Below, piece by piece: positions 1 through 8,197 of a stretch of DNA of 64,000 nt. Within the stretch, counting starts at the first letter, position 1, and every line of letters begins with the position of its first letter. The notes beneath the pieces were generated by a model. The model had not been told where the DNA came from and searched no databases. It saw only the letters and a program-made list of their open reading frames with translations. The DNA comes from Clavibacter sepedonicus (GTDB lineage: Bacteria; Actinomycetota; Actinomycetes; Actinomycetales; Microbacteriaceae). The translations under genes and the position numbers were made by a program. Where the stretch lies: positions 2,232,001 through 2,296,000 of the forward strand of contig NC_010407.1 in the NCBI RefSeq assembly GCF_000069225.1, given 5' to 3'.

Positions 1-51
1 CTGCGCGCCGGCGACCCGGCGATCCCGACCGAGGAGGGCGCCCCGGCCTGA
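1..51 (+). CDS. C-terminal tail of an upstream gene (partial)
   Basis: The first frame is open from the window edge to a TGA at 49-51 and encodes a 16-residue tail (LRAGDPAIPTEEGAPA). It converges on the DUF3039 gene, whose stop is 50 bp further on. The fragment is too short to identify. It could be chance, but its codon use matches neighbouring genes. Confidence 0.4.
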   Translation: MRAGDPAIPTEEGAPA

Positions 52-100
52 TGCGGACGGCACCCCGGACGGCACTGCGCGAGGCGCCGCGGACGGGCTT

Positions 101-388
101 CTACTCGGGCTTCATGTTCTCGTAGATGCGCTTGCAGTCGGGGCAGACCGGGAACTTCTCCGGGTCGCGCCCGGGCAGCCACTTCTTACCGCAGAGCGCC
201 TTCACGGGCTTGCCGCTGATCGCGGACTCGAGGATCTTGTCCTTCTTCACGTAGTGCGAGAAGCGCTCGTGATCCCCCGGCTCGATCGTCTCCTGCTCGA
301 GGAGCTCCTCGAGCTCGCGGTCGAGGGTGTCGGTGCCGCCGCCCTGCGCGGGCCGGCCGGGGGCCTGTTCGATGCTGAGGATGACCAT
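101..388 (-). CDS. DUF3039 domain protein
   Basis: A 95-residue cytoplasmic protein that I recognise as the actinobacterial DUF3039 family. After an acidic stretch (residues 20-38) comes a conserved core with ALCGKKW and FPVCPDCKRIYE. The cysteines of the C...CPDC pattern look like a zinc-binding site (inference). No function is established for the family. The ATG at 388 is chosen because a TAGACT hexamer ends exactly 6 nt upstream, suggesting a leaderless transcript. It is transcribed alone and ends near the window edge, convergent with the gene entering from the left. Confidence 0.85.
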   Translation of the reverse strand: MVILSIEQAPGRPAQGGGTDTLDRELEELLEQETIEPGDHERFSHYVKKDKILESAISGKPVKALCGKKWLPGRDPEKFPVCPDCKRIYENMKPE

Positions 389-394
389 GCGCCC

Positions 395-400
395 AGTCTA
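395..400 (-). promoter_or_regulatory. Leaderless -10 element of the DUF3039 gene
   Basis: TAGACT on the minus strand, then 6 nt, then ATG at 388. One member of the TAnnnT-N6-start set seen across the window. No clear -35. Confidence 0.5.
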
Positions 401-449
401 CTTTTCCCGCGCGCGGGAACCGGCGGCCGGCTGGCGTCCGTCACGGTCC

Positions 450-2021
450 TCAGTGGCGCTGCGCGAACGCCAGCAGCTCGGGGCCGCGCCGCTCGAACAC
501 CCGTCCGCCGCCGGCGACGCCCGCGACGAGCGTCACGATGCCGATGCCCAGCCCCACAACGAGCGACCAGATCGGGTACGCGCCCCCGTGGACGAGCCCC
601 ATCCAACCGAGCCAGGCGGACGGGAGGGCGAGGACGACCGTCGCGAGGAAGGAGAGCGTGGGCACCGTGGATCCGCCGGCGCTCACGCTCTGCGGCGCGT
701 GGAACGGGCTGTCCCCGGGCCGCGACGCGGGATAGGGGAACCGCGCGGAGAAGAGCGAGGCGAGCCCCATGCCGACGAGCAGTACGCCGCCGCTGACCCC
801 GATGACGGAGGGCAGGACCGATGCGTCGCCGAAGCCGAGCGCGCTGAGCGGCGCGCCGATCGCGACGAGCGGGACGCCGATCGCGAGGACCGGCACGAGG
901 CGGCCGACGCGGTCCGCGACGCCGCGGATGCCCGAGACGACGTGCAGCCAGACTGCGGTGTGGTCGTGCGCGGTGTCGTTGTGCGCGCTCCAGCCGAGGA
1001 ACAGCGCCATCACCGGCAGGGGCACGAGGGCGAGGACGTGCGCGTCCACGTCCACGATCACGAGCGGGATGAGGAGCACGAGCGGGAGCACGGGGATCAG
1101 CACGAGCGTGGCCCGGTACCGCGGGTCGCGGATCCAGTAGGTGACGCTCCGTGCGGCCACCGCGCCCGCGGGCGTGGCGCCGAAGCGGCCGAACCAGCCG
1201 AGGCCGTCCTGCACGCGACCGCCGCCGGCGCGGTCGGGTGCCGTGAGGGCCCACGGCACCAGGCGGATCCAGGCGAGCGCCAGGAGCGCGGCGGAGGCGA
1301 CGGCCACGAGCAGCATCCCCGCGGCCGCACCGCCGTCGCCGGCGACGGCTGCCGCGGGAGCGGACCAGGCCGCGCCGAGCGGGGTCCAGGCGATGGCACC
1401 CAGCACGCCGCGCACGGGACGGAGCCCGTCGTCGAGGAGGTCGGCCTGCGCGAGCGCGATGACCGCGGGCACGAGGAGCACGGCGACGAGGCCGGCTCCG
1501 AGGCCGGTCGCCTCGCGCGCCCGCCGCGTGCTGAGCAGCACGAAGGAGAGGACGGTGCTGATCCGGGCGACGAGCACGCACGTGACGACCGCGGCGCAGG
1601 TGGAGACCACGGCGACGAGGGCCGTGAGCGGGTCGCGGGCCCAGGTGACCACGGTGGTCAGCGCCACGACCACGAGGACCGCTCCCGGGACGCTGACGGC
1701 GGCGGCGGCGGCCAGCGCCACGGCGAGTCGCCGGGGCTCGATGCCGTACGGCGCGAACCGGCGCGGATCCATGGCGTCCTGGCTGCCGAGCACGAGCGGC
1801 ACGACGAGGCACCCCAGGACGACGAGCGCGCCACCTGCCACGACGACGTCCCGCGCGGATGCGACGTCCGCGTCGCGGAGACCCGCGAGCGCGCCGACGG
1901 CGAGCACCGTGACGAGGAGCCCGTAGACGCCGGCCGCGACCAGCCCGAGGACCTGCCAGGGGCTGCGGCGGAAGGCGTTGGCGAGGAGGGCGAGCCTCAG
2001 TCGGAGAACGAGTGCAACCAC
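450..2021 (-). CDS. Multi-spanning ABC exporter permease
   Basis: A 523-residue integral membrane protein with many hydrophobic segments from about residue 25 to the C-terminus, separated by short basic loops. No catalytic motif is visible. Its start overlaps the end of the ATP-binding gene upstream by 25 nt on the same strand, so it is almost certainly the membrane partner of that ATPase. The pair resembles actinobacterial ABC-2 type exporters with unusually long permeases. Substrate cannot be read from the sequence. Confidence 0.7.
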   Translation of the reverse strand: MVALVLRLRLALLANAFRRSPWQVLGLVAAGVYGLLVTVLAVGALAGLRDADVASARDVVVAGGALVVLGCLVVPLVLGSQDAMDPRRFAPYGIEPRRLAVALAAAAAVSVPGAVLVVVALTTVVTWARDPLTALVAVVSTCAAVVTCVLVARISTVLSFVLLSTRRAREATGLGAGLVAVLLVPAVIALAQADLLDDGLRPVRGVLGAIAWTPLGAAWSAPAAAVAGDGGAAAGMLLVAVASAALLALAWIRLVPWALTAPDRAGGGRVQDGLGWFGRFGATPAGAVAARSVTYWIRDPRYRATLVLIPVLPLVLLIPLVIVDVDAHVLALVPLPVMALFLGWSAHNDTAHDHTAVWLHVVSGIRGVADRVGRLVPVLAIGVPLVAIGAPLSALGFGDASVLPSVIGVSGGVLLVGMGLASLFSARFPYPASRPGDSPFHAPQSVSAGGSTVPTLSFLATVVLALPSAWLGWMGLVHGGAYPIWSLVVGLGIGIVTLVAGVAGGGRVFERRGPELLAFAQRH

Positions 2022-3940
2022 GAGAACCCCTCCGCCGTGCGTCGACCGCCGGCCAGCGCCACGAAGCGCTCCTCCAGCGAGCGGCCCGCGCGGACCTCGT
2101 CCATGGTGCCCGCGGCGAGCACACGGCCGTTGACGATGATCGCGACGTGGTCGCAGATGCGCTGGATGAAGTCCATGCCGTGGCTCGACAGCACGACCGT
2201 GCCGCCGTGCGCCACGTAGTCCTGCAGGATCTCGACCACGTTCGCCGCCGACACCGGGTCGACCGACTCGAACGGCTCGTCGAGGACGAGCATGCGCGGC
2301 GAGTGGATCATGGCGCAGGCCAGCGCGACCTTCTTGGTCATGCCCGCCGAGTAGTCGGTGACGAGCCGTCCGACGGCGTCCTCGAGCCCGAATGCGGCGA
2401 TCAGGTCGGCCGAGCGGCTGCGGATCTCCGCGTCGTCGAGCCCCCGCAGGGCGCCCGAGTAGTGCAGCAGCTGGGCACCGGTGAGGCGGTCGAAGAGCCG
2501 GAGTCGGTCCGGCAGCACGCCGATGCTCCGCTTCGCGGTGAGCGGGTCGGCCCAGACGTCGATCCCGTTGACGGTGACGGTGCCCGCGTCGGGCCGGAGG
2601 AGACCCGTGACCATGGACATGGTCGTCGTCTTGCCCGCGCCGTTCGGGCCGACGATGCCGTAGAAGGAGCCGGCGCGGACGGTGAGCGCGATGTCGTCGA
2701 CGGCGACCTTCTCGTCGAAGCGTTTGGTCAGGCCGTCGATGACGAGGACGTCGTCCCCGAGCTCCGGAGCGGCGGCGCGGTCGCCGCGCACGGACGGCGT
2801 GAGGGCGGTCTCGGCGACGCCCGCGAGGCCGGGCCGGGTCGAGCGCGGCGCGGTGAGGCTGTCGGTGCGGACGGTCACGGTGCGGGCGGGCTCGGGATCC
2901 GGACCGGGTGCCGGCTCGTCGTCGTCCGCGACGGACGCGGTCGCGGTGACGACCCCGACGACCGGCTCGGACGCCGCGAGGGGATCCGCCTCGACGGCGG
3001 GCTCCGCCTCCGGCTCCGGCGCGGAATCCGCCTCGGGCTCGTCCTCCGCGACGACGTCCTGCTGGGCATCGGGCAGGTCGACGGGACTGGAGGCCGGCTC
3101 GATCATGAGGTCGGGCTCGCGCTCGGCCTCGGTGGACGCTTCCACGTCCGGCTCCGGCTCATCGACGTCCTCGTGAGCCACCCGCTCCGGATCCGTCGCC
3201 TCGACGTCCGCGGGGACGTCCGCCTCGGCAGCCGGCGGGGACGCACGCGGTCGATCCGCGGGATCCGGTGCCGCGTCGTCGTCCGGCGGGGCGACGTGCT
3301 GCTCCACGACGGCGTGCACGGGCTCGACAGCGGGCTGCGGATCAGCGTCCGTGAACATGCTGCTGAGCTCCGTCAGACCGTCGCGGTCCGGCCGCGTGGC
3401 CTCGGGACCGTCCTGGGGCGCCGCATCCGGATCCTTGACGGGAGTCGCAGCCGAGCCCGCGGTGGAGCCCGCCGCCGTCTCGTCATCGACCGGGCCCGGT
3501 GCCGTGCCGCTCCCGGCGCCCGGGGCGACCTCGGCGCTCCCCGCCGCACGCTGCACGCGGGTGCGCCGCCGGACGCGTGGAGGACGTGACGTCGTGGCCG
3601 CGCTGCCCCCATCGCCCTCGGCTGCCGCGGCGGTCGACCGCGACACGGGCGCGACCACGGAGGTCGGCTTCACCCGGGGCGGCGTCGGCGCCACGATGAC
3701 GGCGGGCGCGGTCCGCGGCGACGGCGCGGTGGCACGACGCGGGACGCGCTGACCGGGGCGCGGCGGTCGCGGCGGGGCGGCCTCGGCGACCGTGCCCGTG
3801 GCCTCGGGCTCGGCAGGGGCGGCGTCTGCCAGCGGCTCCTCGGCGGGGAGCGATGCAGCGCGATCCGTGTGATCCCGGGGCTCCGCGGAGGAGTCGGACG
3901 TGGCGTCGGTGGGGGTCGTCTCGTCGGGGGCGTCGGTCAC
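1997..3940 (-). CDS. ABC transporter ATPase with long disordered acidic N-terminus
   Basis: 647 residues. Residues about 398-647 are a complete ATP-binding cassette: Walker A GPNGAGKTT, a variant signature YSAGMTKK, Walker B MLVLDEPFESVDP and the switch His in LSSHGMD. Residues 1-397 have no fold I recognise and are rich in Ala, Pro, Asp and Glu with Arg-rich patches, i.e. predicted disordered. Most ABC ATPases of exporters are 230-320 residues, so the extension is exceptional. The start is GTG at 3940, placed 6 nt after TAACGT. It heads a two-gene operon with the overlapping permease. Confidence 0.85.
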   Translation of the reverse strand: MTDAPDETTPTDATSDSSAEPRDHTDRAASLPAEEPLADAAPAEPEATGTVAEAAPPRPPRPGQRVPRRATAPSPRTAPAVIVAPTPPRVKPTSVVAPVSRSTAAAAEGDGGSAATTSRPPRVRRRTRVQRAAGSAEVAPGAGSGTAPGPVDDETAAGSTAGSAATPVKDPDAAPQDGPEATRPDRDGLTELSSMFTDADPQPAVEPVHAVVEQHVAPPDDDAAPDPADRPRASPPAAEADVPADVEATDPERVAHEDVDEPEPDVEASTEAEREPDLMIEPASSPVDLPDAQQDVVAEDEPEADSAPEPEAEPAVEADPLAASEPVVGVVTATASVADDDEPAPGPDPEPARTVTVRTDSLTAPRSTRPGLAGVAETALTPSVRGDRAAAPELGDDVLVIDGLTKRFDEKVAVDDIALTVRAGSFYGIVGPNGAGKTTTMSMVTGLLRPDAGTVTVNGIDVWADPLTAKRSIGVLPDRLRLFDRLTGAQLLHYSGALRGLDDAEIRSRSADLIAAFGLEDAVGRLVTDYSAGMTKKVALACAMIHSPRMLVLDEPFESVDPVSAANVVEILQDYVAHGGTVVLSSHGMDFIQRICDHVAIIVNGRVLAAGTMDEVRAGRSLEERFVALAGGRRTAEGFSWLHSFSD

Positions 3941-3946
3941 GGCCCC

Positions 3947-3952
3947 ACGTTA
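3947..3952 (-). promoter_or_regulatory. Leaderless -10 element of the ABC ATPase gene
   Basis: TAACGT on the minus strand, 6 nt before the GTG at 3940; supports that non-ATG start. Confidence 0.5.
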
Positions 3953-4233
3953 GCAAGGCGGTCCTCCGTGCCCGGTGCGGCGTCCTCGGAGGTCCGCGCA
4001 CGAGGTCGGGTCGACGGCGGAGGAGGGCGGGACGGGACCGCGGTCGGAGGCCGTCCACATCACGAAAGGGACACGACCCCACCCTGGATCCCGCCTATTT
4101 CCCCACCTGCGGCCTACGATAGGGGAGACATGACGGCGTGTCGAACAGGAAACCCGCGAGTGAAGTCCCGGCGAACCCTCGGTGCCCGAGGGCCGCTGGT
4201 CGGGCTCGACACCCCGCATGGAACGGAGAACAC
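3953..4233. other. Divergent intergenic region
   Basis: About 280 bp between the minus-strand ABC ATPase and the plus-strand nucleotidyltransferase. A TACGAT hexamer at 4114-4119 is a candidate -10 for the rightward operon and would give a leader of roughly 105 nt ending in the ribosome-binding site GGAGAA just before 4234. No convincing gene is seen in the gap. Confidence 0.35.
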
Positions 4234-4926
4234 ATGACGACGCAGGTAGTCATCCTGGCGGCTGGCATGGGCAGCCGACTCGGACGCAGCCTCCCCAAGC
4301 CCCTCACCGAGCTGAGCGACGGCCGCACCATCATGGGCCAGCAGTTCGACAACATCCGCTTCGGCCTCGGCGACGACGCCCGGGTCAGCATCGTGGTCGG
4401 CTACAAGCTCGACCACATCATCGACGCTTTCCCGGACGCCGACTACATCTACAACGAGCAGTACGACCAGACGAACACGTCGAAGAGCCTGCTCCGCGCA
4501 CTGCGCGCCTCGGCACCCGGCGGCGTCCTCTGGATGAACGGCGACGTCGTCTTCGACCCGATGATCCTCCGCCGCGCCGCCGCGATGATCGCCCGCGACC
4601 AGTCGTTCGTCACGGTCAACACCTCCCGCGTCTCCGACGAGGAGGTCAAGTACACGACCAGCCCCGAGGGCTTCATCCGCGAGCTGTCCAAGACGGTGAA
4701 GGGCGGCCTCGGCGAGGCCGTCGGCATCAACTACGTCTCCACGGCCGACAAGCCCGTCCTCATCCGCCAGCTGGCCCGGGTCGCCGACCAGGACTACTTC
4801 GAGCGTGGAATAGAGTTGGCGATCGAGCAGGACTCCCTGCTCGTCGAACCGGTAGACATCTCCGACCTGTACGCGGTCGAGGTCGACTTCGCAGAGGACC
4901 TCGAGAGGGCCAACCTCTTCGTCTAG
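4234..4926 (+). CDS. LicC-like nucleotidyltransferase
   Basis: 230 residues. The N-terminus has the nucleotidyltransferase signature LAAGMGSRLG followed by PKPLTEL, the layout of cytidylyl/nucleotidyl transferases that activate choline phosphate, glycerol phosphate, sugars or other alcohols. WMNGDVVFDP around residue 100 provides the metal-binding Asp. The ATG at 4234 is preferred over upstream in-frame starts because GGAGAA lies 6 nt before it. It is followed after 12 bp by a polysaccharide ABC permease, so the product probably supplies an activated building block for an exported glycopolymer. The substrate is unknown. The TAG stop lies in a CTAG. Confidence 0.8.
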   Translation: MTTQVVILAAGMGSRLGRSLPKPLTELSDGRTIMGQQFDNIRFGLGDDARVSIVVGYKLDHIIDAFPDADYIYNEQYDQTNTSKSLLRALRASAPGGVLWMNGDVVFDPMILRRAAAMIARDQSFVTVNTSRVSDEEVKYTTSPEGFIRELSKTVKGGLGEAVGINYVSTADKPVLIRQLARVADQDYFERGIELAIEQDSLLVEPVDISDLYAVEVDFAEDLERANLFV

Positions 4927-4938
4927 ACCGCCTCGGGG

Positions 4939-5763
4939 ATGCTGATGCAGAGGATCCCCGTCGTGCGCGATGCCGCCAGCCCCGGTCGCGCATCCCGCAC
5001 CCCCGTCGCCCGCTACCGCCGGTCGCTCTGGCTCCTCACGACGCGAGACCTGAAGGTCCGCTACTCCACGAGCGCGCTCGGCTGGTTCTGGTCGATCCTC
5101 GACCCGCTGGTCATGTCGGGCATCTACTGGTTCGTCTTCACCGTCGTGTTCTCGCGCGACGTCGGCGAGGAGCCGTACATCGTCTTCCTGCTCGCGGCGC
5201 TCCTCCCCTGGATGTGGTTCACGGGCGCGACGAGCGACTTCACCAGGGCGTTCAGCTCGCAGGCCAAGCTCGTCCGCTCCACGCGGATCCCGCGCAGCAT
5301 CTGGGTGCTCCGGCTCGTGCTCGCGAAGGGCTTCGAGTTCGTCGCGAGCCTCCCGGTCCTGGCCGTCTTCGCGATCGTCGCGGGCGCCCGACTCGACGTA
5401 CTTGTGCTGCTGTTGCCGCTCGCCGTGCTCATCCAGGCGGCGCTGCTCCTCGGCATCGGGCTGATCGTCGCGCCGCTCGTCGTGTTCTTCCGCGACCTCG
5501 AGCGCGCCGTGAAGCTCGTGCTGCGCTTCCTCTTCTACGCCTCCCCCATCGTCTACTCGTCGAGCGACCTGCCCGCCGACCTGCACCCCTGGGCCGCGCT
5601 CAACCCCCTCACCGGCATCTTCGGCCTCTACCGCGCGGCGTTCTTCCCCTCCGAGCTCGACTGGTACGCGGTCGGGGTGAGCGCGGCCATCTCCGCGGTG
5701 CTGGTGCTCGTCGGCTCGCTGGTCTTCCGGCGCTCCCTGCCCGCCGTGCTGAAGGAGATCTGA
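4939..5763 (+). CDS. Polysaccharide/teichoic acid ABC exporter permease (TagG/Wzm type)
   Basis: 274 residues with an N-terminal cytoplasmic amphipathic region (RDLKVRYSTSALGWFWSILDP) typical of TagG/Wzm/KpsM permeases, then about six membrane segments. It moves lipid-linked glycopolymers across the membrane together with the ATPase immediately downstream, with which it shares a TGATG junction. ATG at 4939 is taken as the start; the in-frame ATG at 4945 is equally possible. Confidence 0.88.
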   Translation: MLMQRIPVVRDAASPGRASRTPVARYRRSLWLLTTRDLKVRYSTSALGWFWSILDPLVMSGIYWFVFTVVFSRDVGEEPYIVFLLAALLPWMWFTGATSDFTRAFSSQAKLVRSTRIPRSIWVLRLVLAKGFEFVASLPVLAVFAIVAGARLDVLVLLLPLAVLIQAALLLGIGLIVAPLVVFFRDLERAVKLVLRFLFYASPIVYSSSDLPADLHPWAALNPLTGIFGLYRAAFFPSELDWYAVGVSAAISAVLVLVGSLVFRRSLPAVLKEI

Positions 5764-6542
5764 TGGGCGCGTCGCACCCGGAGCCGACCGACCGGACCGT
5801 CCTCGCGGTCGAGGACGCGGGCATCCGCTTCCGTCGCAACCGCAAAGCCAGACGGAGCTTCAAGGACCTCTTCGCCGGATCGGCGCGCCGCGCCCGTCCG
5901 GGCGAGTTCTGGGCGCTGCGCCACGTCTCCTTCGAGGTGCGGGCGGGCGAGGCGATCGGCGTGGTCGGCAGGAACGGCCAGGGGAAGTCGACGCTCCTCA
6001 AGCTCGTCGCCGAGGTGCTCATCGCCGACGAGGGGTCGATCGGCGTCCATGCCGGCGTCGCACCGCTCATCGAGATCACGGGCGGCTTCGTCAACGACCT
6101 GACGGTGCGCGACAACATCTACCTCACGGCGGGTCTCCACGGCATGTCCAAGGCGGAGATCGACGCGCGGTTCGACGAGATCATCGCCTTCGCCGAGATC
6201 CCGGACTTCGTCGACACCCCCTACAAGCACCTGTCCAGCGGCATGAAGGTGAGGATCGCGTTCGCCGTGATCTCGCGGCTCGACGAGCCGGTGCTCCTCG
6301 TGGACGAGGTGCTCGCCGTGGGCGACCGGGCCTTCCGGGAGAAGTGCTACCACCGGATCGAGGAGATGCTCGCGGAGGGGCGCACGCTCTTCTTCGTCTC
6401 GCACAACGAGCGCGACCTCCGCCGCTTCTGCACGCGCGGCCTGTACCTCGACAAGGGCGCCCTCGTGCTCGACGGCCCCATGGACCAGGTCATGGACGCC
6501 TACAACGCCGACCACAACCCGCCGGACTCGAGCGGTTCCTGA
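5763..6542 (+). CDS. Polysaccharide/teichoic acid ABC exporter ATPase (TagH/Wzt type)
   Basis: 259 residues: Walker A GRNGQGKST, signature LSSGMKVR, Walker B VLLVDEVLAVGD and the switch His in FFVSHNERD. The motif GGFVNDLTVRDNIYL is characteristic of the TagH/Wzt/KpsT subfamily. It lacks the long C-terminal carbohydrate-binding domain of some Wzt proteins and so is the short form. The start ATG overlaps the permease stop (TGATG), indicating translational coupling. It energises export of the glycopolymer. Confidence 0.9.
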   Translation: MGASHPEPTDRTVLAVEDAGIRFRRNRKARRSFKDLFAGSARRARPGEFWALRHVSFEVRAGEAIGVVGRNGQGKSTLLKLVAEVLIADEGSIGVHAGVAPLIEITGGFVNDLTVRDNIYLTAGLHGMSKAEIDARFDEIIAFAEIPDFVDTPYKHLSSGMKVRIAFAVISRLDEPVLLVDEVLAVGDRAFREKCYHRIEEMLAEGRTLFFVSHNERDLRRFCTRGLYLDKGALVLDGPMDQVMDAYNADHNPPDSSGS

Positions 6543-6614
6543 GGCGAGTCGCTCCCCTCCTCCCCAACCCCGCCCTTCCACAGGCCCGCGGCCACGCACG
6601 TCGCACGCCGCGCC

Positions 6615-6620
6615 TACCGT
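6615..6620 (+). promoter_or_regulatory. Leaderless -10 element
   Basis: TACCGT followed by exactly 6 nt and the ATG at 6627. Confidence 0.5.
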
Positions 6621-6626
6621 GCACGC

Positions 6627-6938
6627 ATGCTGCGACCGGTCCCTCCCCTGCCCACCCGTCCCGACCCCGAGCCCGCGTACCGCGTGCCGTGGCACTTCGA
6701 CCGCACGCTCGAGCGGCCGCGCTTCGCGCTGGTCAACGTCGGCGACGAGGTGCTGCACGCCATCTCGCTGCACCTGCTCGGGTCCGGCACCATGCTGTCG
6801 CGCGCTCCCGTCACCGTGCGTCCCGGAGAGCGCCTGTCCACCACCATCCGCGGAGACGACCTGGCGCTCGACACGATCCTCGTGGTGCGCTGGTTCCGGC
6901 CGGACGGAGGCGAGTACCTGTGGCGGGTCAGCTTCTGA
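6627..6938 (+). CDS. Small hypothetical protein
   Basis: 103 residues, not recognised. It contains a run that looks like a beta-sandwich (RFALVNVGDEVLHAISLHLL, then TVRPGERLSTTI) and no signal peptide. A TACCGT element 6 nt before the ATG suggests it is expressed from its own promoter rather than from the exporter operon. Its 3' end overlaps the convergent XRE regulator by 11 bp. Confidence 0.6.
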   Translation: MLRPVPPLPTRPDPEPAYRVPWHFDRTLERPRFALVNVGDEVLHAISLHLLGSGTMLSRAPVTVRPGERLSTTIRGDDLALDTILVVRWFRPDGGEYLWRVSF

Positions 6939-7251
6939 CGGGCGTGGTCCCGCGCCGGTCGCGCTCGCGCTCCAGGCGGATCAGCTCGGCGGGCGAGTCC
7001 CCGTCGTCCTGCGGGAGCATGTCCGCCGTGAGGCCCGTCACCAGCAGCCCCGCATCCACGTCAAGGCCGCTCGCGATCTTGATGATGTTGCGCAGGCTCG
7101 GGTTCCGCTGGCCGCGCTCGATCTTGCCGAGGGCGGTCCAGTGGATGCCGGAGAGCTCCGCGAGCGTCTCCTGGCTGATGCCGATGCGCTGGCGCTGCTC
7201 GCGCACGCGGGACCCGAACTCGGCGGCGGCGTCGGAGACGGTGGTGACCAT
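6928..7251 (-). CDS. XRE-family DNA-binding protein
   Basis: 107 residues with a Cro/C1-type helix-turn-helix at about residues 12-68 (VREQRQRIGISQETLAELSG, then IHWTALGKIERGQRNPSLRNIIKIASGL). The C-terminal 35 residues are charged and have no recognised domain. It is a probable transcription regulator with unknown targets. TAGGCA ends 6 nt before the ATG, consistent with a leaderless message. It stands alone between two rightward genes and converges with the small protein at 6627. Confidence 0.85.
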   Translation of the reverse strand: MVTTVSDAAAEFGSRVREQRQRIGISQETLAELSGIHWTALGKIERGQRNPSLRNIIKIASGLDVDAGLLVTGLTADMLPQDDGDSPAELIRLERERDRRGTTPVRS

Positions 7252-7257
7252 GTCACA

Positions 7258-7263
7258 TGCCTA
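7258..7263 (-). promoter_or_regulatory. Possible leaderless -10 of the XRE gene
   Basis: TAGGCA on the minus strand, 6 nt before ATG 7251. The last base departs from TAnnnT, so confidence is lower. Confidence 0.3.
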
Positions 7264-7393
7264 TCCGCCACATGGAGGAATGACCAGAGTCCCGACGCCC
7301 CATGCGCATGTGCCCGCACCTCAGCGGATAGGCCCGATCGCGCGTTTGCATCCGGAGGACGACGAGGGGGACGAACGGCGGAGGCACCCCGCG

Positions 7394-7399
7394 TAGGCT
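7394..7399 (+). promoter_or_regulatory. Leaderless -10 element
   Basis: TAGGCT, 6 nt, ATG at 7406. Confidence 0.5.
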
Positions 7400-7405
7400 C
7401 GGAGC

Positions 7406-8155
7406 ATGAAGGACGCCTCCGAGCTCGACCCGACCGTGGCCACCGGCATCGATCGTCTCCTGTCCGTGCAGCGCCCCGTCGTGCTCGCCCACATCCGCTC
7501 GATCCGGGCCCGGCACCCCGAGGCGTCACCCGACCGCATCATCGCGATCCTCGAGAAGCGCTTCCTGGCCGCCGTCACCGCGGGTGGTGCCGCCGTGGGA
7601 GCGAACGCCGTCATCCCCGGCGTCGGCACCGGCGTGTCCCTCGCGCTCACGGGCGTGGAGACGGCCGGCTTCCTCGAGGCGAGCGCCCTGTTCGCGCAGT
7701 CCATCACGGAGGTGCACGGCATCACCGTCGAGGATCCGGCCCGCGCCCGGGCGCTCGTGATGACGATGATGCTCGGCGCCCCGGGCGCGCAGGTCATCCA
7801 GCAGTTCACGGGCCAGTTCTCCGGCCAGCCCGTCGACCGGAACGCCAACTGGGGCCGGGCCATCACCTCGGGCCTGCCGTCGTTCGCCATCGGCCCCATC
7901 GCCGACCGCATCAAGCGCGCCTTCATCAAGCGCTTCGTCGTGAACCAGAGCGCGAGCGCCATCGGCCGGGCCGTCCCGTTCGGCATCGGCGCCGTGATCG
8001 GGGGTGCGGGCAACCGCATGCTGGGCAGCAAGATCGTCGCGAGCTCCCGTCAGGCCTTCGGCCCCGCCCCCGCCGGATTCCCCGACGAGCTCGCGGTGCC
8101 GGAGCGGAAGCCGCGCGTGATCCGCGTCGCCGAGAAGAAGGCCGCCAAGGGCTGA
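7406..8155 (+). CDS. Conserved hypothetical protein with glycine-rich hydrophobic segments
   Basis: 249 residues, family not certain. Residues 50-85 (AAVTAGGAAVGANAVIPGVG onward) and residues 190-210 (PFGIGAVIGGAGNRML) are Gly/Ala-rich hydrophobic stretches that could insert in or lie on the membrane. The C-terminus is Lys/Arg-rich. The arrangement recalls actinobacterial EcsC-like or membrane-associated proteins, but I would not assign one. Expressed from its own TAGGCT-N6-ATG promoter. Confidence 0.7.
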   Translation: MKDASELDPTVATGIDRLLSVQRPVVLAHIRSIRARHPEASPDRIIAILEKRFLAAVTAGGAAVGANAVIPGVGTGVSLALTGVETAGFLEASALFAQSITEVHGITVEDPARARALVMTMMLGAPGAQVIQQFTGQFSGQPVDRNANWGRAITSGLPSFAIGPIADRIKRAFIKRFVVNQSASAIGRAVPFGIGAVIGGAGNRMLGSKIVASSRQAFGPAPAGFPDELAVPERKPRVIRVAEKKAAKG

Positions 8156-8197
8156 CGGCCCTCCGCGCGGCGGTCGGACGTCGCGGCCGCGAAGGGC

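Noticed and set aside
327..2219. Very long open frame on the plus strand opposite the ABC exporter genes, rich in Arg, Glu, Asp and His
   Set aside because: Mirror of a GC-rich coding strand; no domain and low-complexity composition. The minus-strand genes have clear motifs.
4182..6542. Single 786-codon open frame spanning nucleotidyltransferase, permease and ATPase
   Set aside because: Only its end (from 5763) is a real gene; the earlier part is an out-of-frame shadow of two well-supported genes.
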